Source of the DNA: Propionibacteriaceae bacterium
GTDB taxonomy: Bacteria > Actinomycetota > Actinomycetes > Propionibacteriales > Propionibacteriaceae
Length of the DNA stretch: 64,000 nucleotides
Reading direction: 5' to 3'
NCBI GenBank assembly: GCA_009780915.1
Contig: WQZD01000007.1
Location: 45,872 to 109,871 of the forward strand
Position 1 is the stretch's first letter; the number at the start of each line of letters is the position of its first letter. The position numbers were made by a program, and so were the translations under genes. The notes beneath the pieces were generated by a model. The model did not search any database and was not told the DNA's origin. It saw only the letters and a program-made list of their open reading frames with translations. Positions 1 through 8,300 of this stretch are shown here, one piece after another.

Positions 1-2018
1 ATCTGGCCGGCGCAGTCCACGCATTGACGGATCCAGCGCACGAAGTCGCCGGCCGCCATGCCGGTGACGTCCACGATCTCCCCCAGGGTGGCGCCGGAGG
101 CCCAGGCGTACGCCGAGCGGGCGAAGCCGAGGTCCAGCGGGGGCGAGGACTCCAGGCGGCGGTCGCGTTCCACGAGATGGAGCTGCCGCCAGATCTTGCG
201 CAGGGACTCCACCGCGCGCGCCGACGACTGGTCGGGCATCCGCACGTCCATGCGTCGATCGGCGAGCCGGGCCTCGTACACGAGGGTGGACAGGGTGGCC
301 GCCAGGGAGGGCAGGCTGAGACCGTCGAAGATCCCGGCTCGGATCGCCTCGGCGATCAGCAGGTCGTGGGTCCCGTACAGCCGCGTCAGCATCCGCCCGG
401 CGTCGGTGACCCGAGGCGGGTCGGACTCCACGTACCCGAAGGACTCCAAAACCAGGCAGATCGACTCGAACTTGGTCACCAGAGTCTGCGAGCGGCCCTT
501 GGTGGATCCGGCGGGGCGCATGTAGTCGGAATGGAATTGGGCGAAACTGTCCTGGAGGATCTGGGTCGCCCGTTCGATCCCCATGGACGCGATCAGGTTG
601 ACCGCCATGTTGTAGGTCGGCGTGAAAGCCGACCTGAGGGGGTAGGTACGTCGGGAGGCCAGTCCGGCGAGCCCCCTGGGGTCCAATCCCGCCTGCCAGG
701 CGACCACGGCATGGCCTTCGACGTCGATCCCACGACGCCCGGCCCGGCCCGTCAACTGCGTGTACTCCCCCGGGGTGATGTCCGCGTGGGAGGCGCCGTT
801 GTACTTCACGAGCTTGTCGAGGACGACCGTGCGGGCCGGCATGTTGATCCCCAGGGCCAGGGTCTCTGTGGCGAACACCACCTTGACCAGCCCGAGGGTG
901 AACGCCTCCTCGACGGCGAGCTTGAACATGGGAAGCAGGCCCGCGTGGTGGGCGGCGATCCCCCGCGTGAACGCCTCCAACCACGAGCGGTACTTCAGCG
1001 CGTCTAGGTCGTCCGCGGACAAGCCGGTGATGTGGCGTTCGGCGATCTCGGTCAGGGCGTCACGTTCCGAGGCGCGGGTCAACCACACCCCGTCGTCGAC
1101 GAGACGGTGGACGGCTTGGTCGCAGCCCTGGCGGGAGAAGATGAAGTAGATGGCCGGGAGCAGGTCGAGCCTGTCCAGTTCGGACACCAGGGTCGTCCGC
1201 CGAGGCACGAGGCGGGAGCGGGAGGCCCAGCGCCCGCCCGTGCCGCCCACCTGGGACTGGGTTCCGCGTTTCCCCTTGCCGGAGCGCCCTCGCAGGCGTC
1301 GGGAGTCGTCCCTGATCACCTTGGTCTCGGTGGAGGCCATGCGAGCCAGTTCGGGGTTGACCGTCGCGACCCCGCGTCCCCCCGCCGTGGGCGCGTCGCC
1401 CTGGAAGAGGTCCAGGAGGCGCTTGCCCGCGAAGACATGTTGGTACAGGGGCACGGGACGCCGCTCGGAGACCACGGTGGCCATGTCCCCCCGGACGTGC
1501 ACCAACCAGGCGCCGAACTCCTCCACATTGCTCACCGTCGCCGACAGGGCGACGATCTTCACCTGCGGGTCCAATCCGAGGATGACCTCCTCCCAGACCG
1601 GGCCCCGGAAGGGGTCCGACAGGTAGTGGACCTCGTCCATGACGACGAACTCCAGGCCGCGAAGCGACGACGAGCCCGCGTAGATCATGTTGCGCAGCAC
1701 CTCGGTGGTCATCACCACGATGTCGGCGTCGCCGTTGATCACCTGGTCCCCGGTCAGCAGCCCGACCTTCGCCGGGCCGTACGCCTCGACCAGGTCGTGG
1801 TACTTCTGATTGGACAGCGCCTTGATCGGGGTGGTGTAGAAGCACTTCGTGCCGTGCTCGACCGCCAGGTGGATGGCGTACTCCCCCACCACCGTCTTGC
1901 CCGCGCCCGTCGGCGCGGCGACCAGGACGCCCGACCCGTCGTCGAGGCGAGCACAGGCGTCAACCTGGTAGTCGTCGAGCGTGAACCCGTGCCGAGACGA
2001 GAACTGCGCAAATGACAC
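1..2018 (-). CDS. helY: HelY-type DEAD/DEAH-box (Ski2/Mtr4-like) RNA helicase, 3' end outside window
   Basis: About 672 codons are visible and the carboxy end runs off the left edge. The GTG start at 2018 shares its G with the TAG stop of the upstream lipid kinase (TAGTG), so translation is probably coupled. Superfamily 2 motifs are in order: Walker A APTGAGKT near residue 36, a DEVHYLSD box near residue 126, a VALSATVSN motif III, and a motif VI QLTGRAGRRG near residue 420. This is the signature of the Mtr4/Ski2-like helicases called HelY in mycobacteria, thought to act on RNA. In M. tuberculosis helY closes a pafB-pafC-tatA-tatC-helY run; here pafB and pafC lie about 7.5 kb upstream on the same strand with foreign-looking genes between. 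Confidence 0.93.
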   Translation of the reverse strand, partial: MSFAQFSSRHGFTLDDYQVDACARLDDGSGVLVAAPTGAGKTVVGEYAIHLAVEHGTKCFYTTPIKALSNQKYHDLVEAYGPAKVGLLTGDQVINGDADIVVMTTEVLRNMIYAGSSSLRGLEFVVMDEVHYLSDPFRGPVWEEVILGLDPQVKIVALSATVSNVEEFGAWLVHVRGDMATVVSERRPVPLYQHVFAGKRLLDLFQGDAPTAGGRGVATVNPELARMASTETKVIRDDSRRLRGRSGKGKRGTQSQVGGTGGRWASRSRLVPRRTTLVSELDRLDLLPAIYFIFSRQGCDQAVHRLVDDGVWLTRASERDALTEIAERHITGLSADDLDALKYRSWLEAFTRGIAAHHAGLLPMFKLAVEEAFTLGLVKVVFATETLALGINMPARTVVLDKLVKYNGASHADITPGEYTQLTGRAGRRGIDVEGHAVVAWQAGLDPRGLAGLASRRTYPLRSAFTPTYNMAVNLIASMGIERATQILQDSFAQFHSDYMRPAGSTKGRSQTLVTKFESICLVLESFGYVESDPPRVTDAGRMLTRLYGTHDLLIAEAIRAGIFDGLSLPSLAATLSTLVYEARLADRRMDVRMPDQSSARAVESLRKIWRQLHLVERDRRLESSPPLDLGFARSAYAWASGATLGEIVDVTGMAAGDFVRWIRQCVDCAGQ

Positions 2019-2980
2019 TATTTCTTCCTTCGACGGGTCAAGGGGTCGGGATTGGGCTGGAAGACCGACAGCGCGGCCGGCTCGCAGGTCAGTCCCAAGG
2101 GCGGCTGGCCCAGCGCCTCGCCGTCGGCGATGCCGATCAGGCCCTCACCGTCGATGACCACCTCGTGGGCTGTGTGGCGTTCCACGGCGGGATCGTTCAC
2201 GAAGGCGCCGGAGAAAGTTTTCGGCAACAGGCGCAGCAGCGTCATGGCCGAGACCGGGTGGATGATGGTCACGTCGAGCAGACCGTCGGTCACCGACGCG
2301 GTGGGGGCGATGTGCATCCCTCCCCCGCAGTAGCCGCCGTTGGCCACGGTGACGAACATGGCGGGGAGGACGCGCTCCTCGCCGTCGATGCGGATGCGGT
2401 AGGTCACAGGCTCGAAGGACCGCAGTTCCGCCAGGGCGGCCACAGCGTACGCCAGGCTCCCCCAGCCCTTCGCCATGGAGGCGCCGCGCACGGCCACGCG
2501 GGCGTCGTACCCGGTGTTGACCACGGTTCCGACATAGCGTTGCGTGCCGCCGTGGGCGAGTTTGCCCACGACGGACATCAGGTCGATGCGGGCGATGTTG
2601 CCGCCGACCACGACCTGTGCGGCCTTGACCGGGTCCAGGGGGATGCCCACGCTACGGCACAGGTCGTTGCCGGTGCCGGCGGGGATCATGCCCAAGGGTA
2701 CTTGGGTGCCGCCCGCGGCGTTGATGCCGAGGTGCATGATGCCGTCCCCGCCCATGACGACGAGGCAGTCGCGGGCGTCGGCTGTGATCCGCGCCGACTC
2801 GACCGCTTCCTGACAGAAGAGCTTGGCCTCCTCGTACGTGGTGGCCTGGCGCACCCTCAGACTGCCTTCAGGCAGGCCTCGCAGCAGTTCGTTCAAGACT
2901 TTGGGAAGAATCTTCAGGGCACGGCCCCGACCGGCCGTGGGGTTGACCACCAATGTCGTGGTGGCATTCTCGACGCTCAT
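2018..2980 (-). CDS. Diacylglycerol kinase family lipid kinase (DagK/YegS-like)
   Basis: A 320-residue cytosolic or membrane-associated kinase that would phosphorylate diacylglycerol or a related lipid. It has the N-terminal VVNPTAGRG loop, the nucleotide-binding GGDGIMHLG motif near residue 73 and the PAGTGNDLCRS motif near residue 98, all typical of the DAGK catalytic domain. I chose ATG 2980 because AGGAG lies five bases upstream; an in-frame ATG at 2998 would add six residues. Its TAG stop overlaps the GTG of helY by one base, so the two genes form an operon. The family assignment is secure; the substrate is not shown by the sequence. Confidence 0.92.
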   Translation of the reverse strand: MSVENATTTLVVNPTAGRGRALKILPKVLNELLRGLPEGSLRVRQATTYEEAKLFCQEAVESARITADARDCLVVMGGDGIMHLGINAAGGTQVPLGMIPAGTGNDLCRSVGIPLDPVKAAQVVVGGNIARIDLMSVVGKLAHGGTQRYVGTVVNTGYDARVAVRGASMAKGWGSLAYAVAALAELRSFEPVTYRIRIDGEERVLPAMFVTVANGGYCGGGMHIAPTASVTDGLLDVTIIHPVSAMTLLRLLPKTFSGAFVNDPAVERHTAHEVVIDGEGLIGIADGEALGQPPLGLTCEPAALSVFQPNPDPLTRRRKK

Positions 2981-3288
2981 ACATTCTCCTTGGCCCATGG
3001 CGGATCTCGACGTAACACAGACCGAACCCCTGTACCCCTTGGCCCTTCACCCAGTCGCGCCCGCTGACCACCCACGACCGGATGGCGGCGATGAACACTG
3101 AGCCGCATCACGGGTTGATCGTACTACAACACTGTCCGCCCATGATAGCTGCCCCACGCTGGGTCGTGGGCCCTACCCGTGACGAGTTTCCGCTGGGCGA
3201 CCTTCAGCCGCGGCTTTAAGCAATCGTGGAGTTGACCCCCTGAAATCATTGGTTGCCGCTTTGCCTTAGATAATCGACTGAGGCTTAG
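2981..3288. other. Intergenic DNA between the lipid kinase and the accessory island
   Basis: About 300 bases with no convincing gene on either strand. It should carry the promoter of the leftward lipid kinase-helY operon, but I could not find a good -35/-10 pair. It is the right-hand border of the helY block and the left-hand border of the lower-GC island. No transposase remnant, integrase or tRNA is visible. Confidence 0.4.
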
Positions 3289-3724
3289 TTACCACGTTCC
3301 CTGCATCCATCGCAGGTCAAGAGTTCCTGCTGCATTTTCAACGTCTACCCGAATAGTGAAGGTGATGTCCGGTTGTAGGGAGTACGTGAATGCACCACTT
3401 TGCCCGACCTGGAACGCTTTGAGGACCGTATCGCCAGCCCGAAGGCTTACTGTCACCTCGCCGTGGTTCACCACAGCTGTGTAGACGATGGGCACTTGTC
3501 CCGTGTCATCCGCTGTGACAGCATAGGTTTTTACTGGAGGAGTTATTGACATCAAATGTCAGGACACTGGCGATTGGCTCAGTCCGTGCCTGATCAGAGT
3601 AAGTGACATCGTCGCTTAATGTGTCCAGCATGCCGTTACCAGGATGGGCGACCAAGACGACCACGGCCGCGACCACGACGGCCACGGCAACGATGACGAC
3701 CGCAAATTTCAAACCCTTCTTCAA
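3289..3724 (-). pseudogene. Small membrane-anchored extracytoplasmic protein, interrupted by a +1 frameshift at an A5 run
   Basis: The upstream frame opens with a TTG at 3724 seven bases after AAGGAG, giving a lysine-rich start, one long hydrophobic segment rich in Val and Ala, then an external region. It ends at a stop at 3506. A second frame continues from the same place to a TAA at 3289 and encodes a beta-rich tail (VIYTAVVNHGEVTVSL-type). Deleting one A from the A5 run (T5 at 3528-3532 on the + strand) joins them into one protein of about 144 residues with no awkward junction. It is the last gene of an ABC transporter operon. Alternatives are two separate genes, real slippage, or a sequencing indel; no family is recognised. 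Confidence 0.6.
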
Positions 3725-3841
3725 TGTGATTCTCCTTCTTTGCTTCACGGTCACGACATCCACCATACGATGGGCTGACCGATGCCCGTGAACCTCCTCG
3801 GTCCTGGCTCTGCTACTGCCCCCTTGTGACGCCACCATAGA

Positions 3842-4618
3842 TCAGCCACCACTCCTGCGGCTTGTCAGGTTACTTAGGACGAGGGCGACGCCCAGGTAGC
3901 CCATGAACACTGTCACTGAACTGACGCTGCTTCCACTGGTCGGCAGAATAACCGCCATCGCCCCGTCCTGGGCCGGGAAAAGCGACTTCAGAACGATGTT
4001 GATATTCCAGACTGGGAGGGCAGCAGCAACCTGAGAAGGAAGATAGAAGTCAGCAAGATGCCCCAGGACGATCCAGACGATTGGGATGATCGCCCCCCAC
4101 ATGAACGAACGCAACCACGTACTGATGATAAAGCCAACCAATCCCCAAAACACCATCACCGCCCCCACGTAAGCGATCTGCGTGACAAGCATGCCTGCGC
4201 TCTGCGAACCAAAGCCACCTAGCATGTCGAGAAGCCCACCAAGCAAGCCGCCGCTAATGACACTGGTAAACGCCAACGCAATAAGGATGACCATGCGTGC
4301 CAGCCACAACGCACCACGTCCGTCCATGGCGAGCCGCCACGGACGCGTCCGCCAGTCGTACTCCTTCCCGCCGAGGTACGCTCCGACAATACATGGAAAC
4401 AATGTGCCATACGTGCCAAGCAGAATGAACGCCTGATTGACATAAAACCCTGAACTGGCATCCCCCCCAACAGACGTTCCAGACGAGTAGAAGTCGAGCA
4501 TGATCAGGAACAGCAACACTGTGGCGGTCATCCGAATAGCCGTCGAGCCAGCCAACACCACCACCTCGGCACGAATGCCGCCCCACAGCCCCCTCACCTC
4601 CATCCGTCGCGACACCAT
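3842..4618 (-). CDS. ABC-2 type transporter permease (first of two)
   Basis: A 258-residue integral membrane protein with six or so hydrophobic segments, a short cytoplasmic N-terminus and the charged loop GKEYDWRTRPW between early segments, which resembles the small ABC-2 permeases (compare GGRDYGSRT in the neighbouring permease). With 4627-5406 it would form the membrane channel served by the ATPase at 5411-6289; the three genes are nearly contiguous. An ATG at 4603 is an alternative start. Base composition is lower in GC than the flanking core genes. Substrate unknown; the secreted protein at the head of the cluster is the obvious candidate. Confidence 0.75.
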   Translation of the reverse strand: MVSRRMEVRGLWGGIRAEVVVLAGSTAIRMTATVLLFLIMLDFYSSGTSVGGDASSGFYVNQAFILLGTYGTLFPCIVGAYLGGKEYDWRTRPWRLAMDGRGALWLARMVILIALAFTSVISGGLLGGLLDMLGGFGSQSAGMLVTQIAYVGAVMVFWGLVGFIISTWLRSFMWGAIIPIVWIVLGHLADFYLPSQVAAALPVWNINIVLKSLFPAQDGAMAVILPTSGSSVSSVTVFMGYLGVALVLSNLTSRRSGG

Positions 4619-4626
4619 CCCATGCC

Positions 4627-5406
4627 CTACCTATACTCACGAAAACGCGCGACAACCCCAAGAACGACCAGACAACACGTGAGGTATACCCCCAATCCAA
4701 TTACTGACCTCCCTGCCGTAATATCACTGTCGAAGGCCAACACCACATTGACCAGAGTGTTCATGTTCGAGAACGCTGGGCCAGCGAAAACGCCCAGCAA
4801 GGTGAGCGGGTTGACGAAGCCAAGCGCCCGCCCAGCTGCGCCCGGCACAAACATCTGCCCGAGGAGCACGACCAGGCAGATCACGTTCCCCAGTGCAACA
4901 CTGCGCACCAGCATAGCGACAGTCAAGGCCAGCACACCGAGCATGGCCGTGGCGAGAAAGACGATTCCCGTCTGTGCCATAAGTCGGGTGAAGTCGACCC
5001 GGGCCACCGAGGTGTCGTAAACCAAGCCTAGGACGAAGCCGAGTAACGCCGTCGCCATCACCACAATACCGAGAACGAACACCGTCACCACCACCTTGGC
5101 TACGAGCGGTCGGTACCGTCCACCCCAATGTGCGACACTGCCAGCCGTGCGGCTCCCGTAATCACGTCCACCAATAGAGCAACCAATCAAAACTGCTGGA
5201 ATGACGTTGACGGTCGCCAGCATAACACCAAGAAACAAGGAAGCGACCTGCCCCAGTGGCAGCAGAGAAGGCTCAAACACGCTACTATCGCGGCTCGTGA
5301 AATCGACGAACAGAAATGCATCGACCAGCACCAGAAAGCTGCCAAGGACCCAGGGCAACAGGGAACGGCCAACCTTGACCAACTCGGCGTGCACCAGTTT
5401 CCCCAT
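4627..5406 (-). CDS. ABC-2 type transporter permease (second of two)
   Basis: A 259-residue membrane protein with an N-terminal MGKLVHAELVKVGRS region before the first membrane span, a pattern typical of ABC-2 permeases, followed by about five more hydrophobic segments. ATG 5406 lies just after the stop of the ATPase gene with GAGGG eleven bases upstream; an ATG at 5433 inside the ATPase gene is possible. The loop GGRDYGSRTAGS matches the position of the corresponding loop in the 3842-4618 permease, so the two are probably diverged paralogues forming a heterodimeric channel. Confidence 0.78.
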   Translation of the reverse strand: MGKLVHAELVKVGRSLLPWVLGSFLVLVDAFLFVDFTSRDSSVFEPSLLPLGQVASLFLGVMLATVNVIPAVLIGCSIGGRDYGSRTAGSVAHWGGRYRPLVAKVVVTVFVLGIVVMATALLGFVLGLVYDTSVARVDFTRLMAQTGIVFLATAMLGVLALTVAMLVRSVALGNVICLVVLLGQMFVPGAAGRALGFVNPLTLLGVFAGPAFSNMNTLVNVVLAFDSDITAGRSVIGLGVYLTCCLVVLGVVARFREYR

Positions 5407-5410
5407 CACT

Positions 5411-6289
5411 TCACACGCCCTCAATGGCATCAAGGTACACCTGGCTCAAGGAATGACGAATAGAGTCAATGCCTAGGGGAATGATCTCGTTCAGGGCTAG
5501 CAGGCGGTAAAGCTCAGCCAAAGTGACTCCCGTTATCGACGCGGACGTTCCTGACATCGCAGCTTGCGGAAAAACACGCCTCAGCCGCTCAACATCCGCC
5601 GCTGCGACTGTTACATGAATCTCACTCGGCAATGCCTGCCTCGCCGAAACGGCCTGTCGACTCACAACACGACCATCCCGAAGAACGGCAAAACTAGTGA
5701 CCGCGTCTTCCAGAACATCAAGTGCATGCGTGGCGATCAGCACGCAAGCACCCCTGCCCTTGAGGTCGCTCAACAGTCGCTTAAACCACAATAACCCATT
5801 GATATCCAGGCCGTTGGTCGGCTCATCGAGGATGTACAGGTCGGCTTTGTGCACCAGCGAAGTCATAGCAAGCTGCAGGCGTCTCTTCATCCCCAAGGAA
5901 AACTTGCCTGCCGACTGCCGACCTGCATGGCTTAGTGCCACCGAGTCAAGAATCGTATAGATCGCGTCCTTTGTTGGCGCAGGTTCTCCCCGTGCCAACA
6001 CTGAGACCCGGATGTTATCCGCCGCGCTCAAATGCGGATAGATGGCCTCATCCTCAGACAGGTAGTTGATTCGCCGACGAGCCAACCCCGGGTCAACCCC
6101 CAGCACCTTCAAAGTTCCTCCGGTCGGTCGTGCCAACCCGAGTGCCAGGCGTAGGAATGTCGTCTTCCCTGCACCATTTGGGCCAGCCAAAGCACACACA
6201 TCACCAGCATCAACCTGAAATGAAAAACCACTCAAAACAGTCTTGCGTCCGTAACGCTTGACCACATCGGAGCTATCAATGACTGGCAT
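5411..6289 (-). CDS. ABC transporter ATP-binding protein (ABC-2 exporter or immunity type)
   Basis: A 292-residue ATPase with Walker A GPNGAGKTT, a signature region around SAGKFSLGMKRRLQLA, Walker B LYILDEPTNGLD and the H-loop ATHALD. The short signature (FSLGMKRR) and the C-terminal extension after the nucleotide-binding domain are typical of drug or bacteriocin ABC-2 exporters. ATG 6289 has AAAGGGG four to five bases upstream; an upstream in-frame start at 6334 would run through the hairpin region and is less likely. The two permeases follow at once. The gene lies directly behind a strong hairpin and a secreted-protein gene, a layout seen in peptide export and immunity operons. Confidence 0.93.
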   Translation of the reverse strand: MPVIDSSDVVKRYGRKTVLSGFSFQVDAGDVCALAGPNGAGKTTFLRLALGLARPTGGTLKVLGVDPGLARRRINYLSEDEAIYPHLSAADNIRVSVLARGEPAPTKDAIYTILDSVALSHAGRQSAGKFSLGMKRRLQLAMTSLVHKADLYILDEPTNGLDINGLLWFKRLLSDLKGRGACVLIATHALDVLEDAVTSFAVLRDGRVVSRQAVSARQALPSEIHVTVAAADVERLRRVFPQAAMSGTSASITGVTLAELYRLLALNEIIPLGIDSIRHSLSQVYLDAIEGV

Positions 6290-6318
6290 AGATCCCCTTT
6301 CTGGTAATCGAATATCTT

Positions 6319-6353
6319 GGGGCGGCGGTCCCAACTACTCGAGCCGCCGCCCC
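6319..6353 (-). terminator. Hairpin between secreted-protein gene and ABC transporter genes
   Basis: GGGGCGGCGG at 6319-6328 pairs perfectly with CCGCCGCCCC at 6344-6353, with a 15-base loop. It lies between the stop of the secreted-protein gene (6397) and the ATPase start (6289), in the direction of transcription. Only a weak T-rich stretch follows, so a partial terminator that attenuates read-through into the transporter genes is the simplest reading. Confidence 0.7.
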
Positions 6354-6396
6354 ATCTCTGCTGTGCTACACGGACTTACCCGCGTATTGATGCTGG

Positions 6397-6804
6397 CTAT
6401 CTGGTGGCGAGGCCATAGACGGTCATTGCTTCGGACTCCAACGTCAACGTAATCCACTGAGTCTTATAACCAGTGTTGAGGGTGTCATGGGCATAGGCGT
6501 CACCGTAGGTTGAGGTTTGATACGTCCACCCCTTTGAAAGACCAGACCAGTAGATGGTTGGCCAGTAGGTGTTCGGATAGGCTCTAGTGGCACCCCAACT
6601 AGTAATCCTGCTTCCGTCTGTATAATAGTCGCCCTGCACACTCAAACTTGCGTCATGGATGCCGAGCCAGCTGTATATCTGAGTGGTGCCACTCGCAGTT
6701 TTCCATCCGGCGGCCTGGGCTGTCGAACACACCCCGAGAGTAACACTGGCTGCCAACAGGAGCACTGCAAGCGCCTTCGGGATCGCCTTAGTTATTTTGG
6801 ACAT
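6397..6804 (-). CDS. Small Sec-secreted protein of unknown family, head of ABC module A
   Basis: A 135-residue precursor. ATG 6804 follows GAAGG by a normal spacing. The N-terminus is basic (MSKITKAIPKA), then a hydrophobic core and a signal peptidase I-type site after STAQAA, giving a mature protein of about 105 residues. The mature part is rich in Tyr, Trp, Thr, Ser and Gly, has no cysteine, and should be a small beta-rich extracellular protein. It is followed by a hairpin and then an ABC ATPase and two permeases. I do not recognise the family. A bacteriocin-like or other secreted effector role is inferred only from context; a structural surface protein is equally possible. Confidence 0.7.
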   Translation of the reverse strand: MSKITKAIPKALAVLLLAASVTLGVCSTAQAAGWKTASGTTQIYSWLGIHDASLSVQGDYYTDGSRITSWGATRAYPNTYWPTIYWSGLSKGWTYQTSTYGDAYAHDTLNTGYKTQWITLTLESEAMTVYGLATR

Positions 6805-6927
6805 GATGAGCCTTCTTTCTCTGCTGTGATCAATGAAGGGTTGGAGGCGATCGGCCCTCTTCATAACTCAGCTCTATCATGTGATATCTTTTAATTGCAA
6901 ATGTGTCCGCATACTGGACTATCGATC

Positions 6928-7134
6928 TCACGGGAGTGTCGGCAACGGCCCTACCTCAACACAGAGGTAACACGAGACTGCGTCACCGTGTTCCGGCAAG
7001 TGGTATGTCATCCATTCGTCTCGACAGTGCGGCCACCAACCTTCCAGACCAGACCATCTCCCAAGAAGCCCTAGCTGCCCCACGCGCTGACTATGGACGT
7101 CAATGCCACGACATCGCGCCAGGATCGGGGTCAT
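6928..7134 (-). pseudogene. Possible stub of a lost ABC ATPase gene behind the FtsX-like permease
   Basis: An ATG at 7134 overlaps the TGA of the FtsX-like permease as ATGA, the same coupling used by intact genes here. The first twenty or so codons (MTPILARCRGIDVHSQRVG) read like the start of an MacB-type ATP-binding protein, but no Walker A follows and the frame closes after 68 codons at 6928. The module has an adaptor and a permease but no ATPase, so this may be the remains of it. The resemblance is short; it could instead be a chance small frame. Confidence 0.3.
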
Positions 7135-8300
7135 CGGTTCTTGAACAGGGCGAACAGTCGCGACTCGCGTACTGTCCACACACCCAGGGCCGTGCCGATC
7201 ATGACACCGGCGAATCCAGTCACCATCGACCTGGCTCCGAGCAGTGCTATCTGCGTGTGATCGGCGACGGCCTTCGCGGCGACGAACAGGAGGAGGGGCG
7301 TCGCCACCACGAGCCCGGACATCGCCCATATCGCGGCCTCGACCACACCCTCCAGAAGGAGGAAGGATTTCGGCAGCCCGGCGTGCAGGGCGCTGGCGTG
7401 TTCCAGCCGACGCGACCAGTAGGCCGCGAACCCCAGCGCGATGGAGAAGACGAGCGCGGCCCAGGGGGCGAAGCGACTCAGTCGGTCCTGGAAATCGGCG
7501 AGCCCGGTGAATGCGGCGCCCAGGGAGGAGTTGAGCTGGTGGAATCGAATCTGGGACGCCTGGGACGGGTCGCGGGTCGGCACGAGCGCGGTACGGGCCA
7601 GCGCCACAGCCGAGTCGCTCATCGGCCACACGGTGAACCAACACTCGTCGAAGACGCGATCCCGCGCAGGCGTGGGTGACAGCGCGGCGAAGCCCAGCGC
7701 CGTGTCCCGCCCATCGTCGGGAAAGTCGTAGACCCCGTCGACACGCACAATCCCGTCCGGCGTCGCCAGCTGGTCGCCCCACCCGGTCCCATATCGGGCC
7801 GCCACATCGGCTGACACCCATACCCCCAGACCCGGTTCCGGCGTGCGGACCTGAAGGACCTCCGACAATCCCGGCGTCACCGCGAACTGCGGAATGGGAG
7901 TACGCGGCAGGACGGTCGTGGCCACGCCATCCCTCTCCTGGCTCACCGCGCCAGCCGCGCGGATCTCCCGCACCCCCGCCAAGGCGTCGCAGGCGGCCCC
8001 GTCGACCATCCCGGGAGCGTCGAGCACCCACGTCGCCGCCCCCTTCTCGCGAAAAGCGATCCCGTCCGCGACGATCGTCCTCACCGCGTTCGCGTCCACA
8101 CCGCCGAGCACCACCGTCAGAACGACGAGTACGCCAGCCCACACCGTGGCGTGGGCAGCGCCCGTGACCACGTTCCGCCAGGCTTCCCGGACAGCCTCGT
8201 ACCAGACCACGACGGGTCGGCTGTGGACGGATGGACGGCCCCGCCCAGCATCCGTGCCATCCGTGCCATCCGTGCCCGACGAGGGTGACCCTACCCGCAT
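7131..8300 (-). CDS. FtsX/MacB-like ABC transporter permease
   Basis: A 389-residue protein with one N-terminal membrane span, a large extracytoplasmic domain of about 230 residues and three C-terminal spans, which is the MacB/FtsX-like core topology. ATG 8300 lies inside the end of the adaptor gene (overlap of ten bases). The cytoplasmic loop SRRLEHASALHAGLPKS before the second C-terminal span corresponds to the conserved coupling region of such permeases. The N-terminus contains a GTDGTDGTD tract encoded by a 9-bp tandem repeat. A dedicated ATPase is missing; either the stub at 6928-7134 or the ATPase of module A must be considered. Confidence 0.72.
   Translation of the reverse strand: MRVGSPSSGTDGTDGTDAGRGRPSVHSRPVVVWYEAVREAWRNVVTGAAHATVWAGVLVVLTVVLGGVDANAVRTIVADGIAFREKGAATWVLDAPGMVDGAACDALAGVREIRAAGAVSQERDGVATTVLPRTPIPQFAVTPGLSEVLQVRTPEPGLGVWVSADVAARYGTGWGDQLATPDGIVRVDGVYDFPDDGRDTALGFAALSPTPARDRVFDECWFTVWPMSDSAVALARTALVPTRDPSQASQIRFHQLNSSLGAAFTGLADFQDRLSRFAPWAALVFSIALGFAAYWSRRLEHASALHAGLPKSFLLLEGVVEAAIWAMSGLVVATPLLLFVAAKAVADHTQIALLGARSMVTGFAGVMIGTALGVWTVRESRLFALFKNR
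8249..8275. repeat. Three perfect tandem copies of a 9-bp unit inside a permease gene
   Basis: The unit CATCCGTGC occurs three times without mismatch. It encodes Gly-Thr-Asp three times in the cytoplasmic N-terminal tail of the FtsX-like permease. Because the unit is nine bases long, copy-number change would keep the reading frame. Confidence 0.9.

Noticed and set aside
24..2015. Long + strand frames across the helY and lipid kinase region
   Set aside because: They are opposite-strand shadows in GC-rich DNA; the minus-strand frames carry clear helicase and kinase motifs.
6928..8142. A 404-codon minus-strand frame overlapping the FtsX-like permease
   Set aside because: Arg/Gly-rich composition and no motif; it is a shadow, except that its 3' end (6928-7134) may hold a gene stub.
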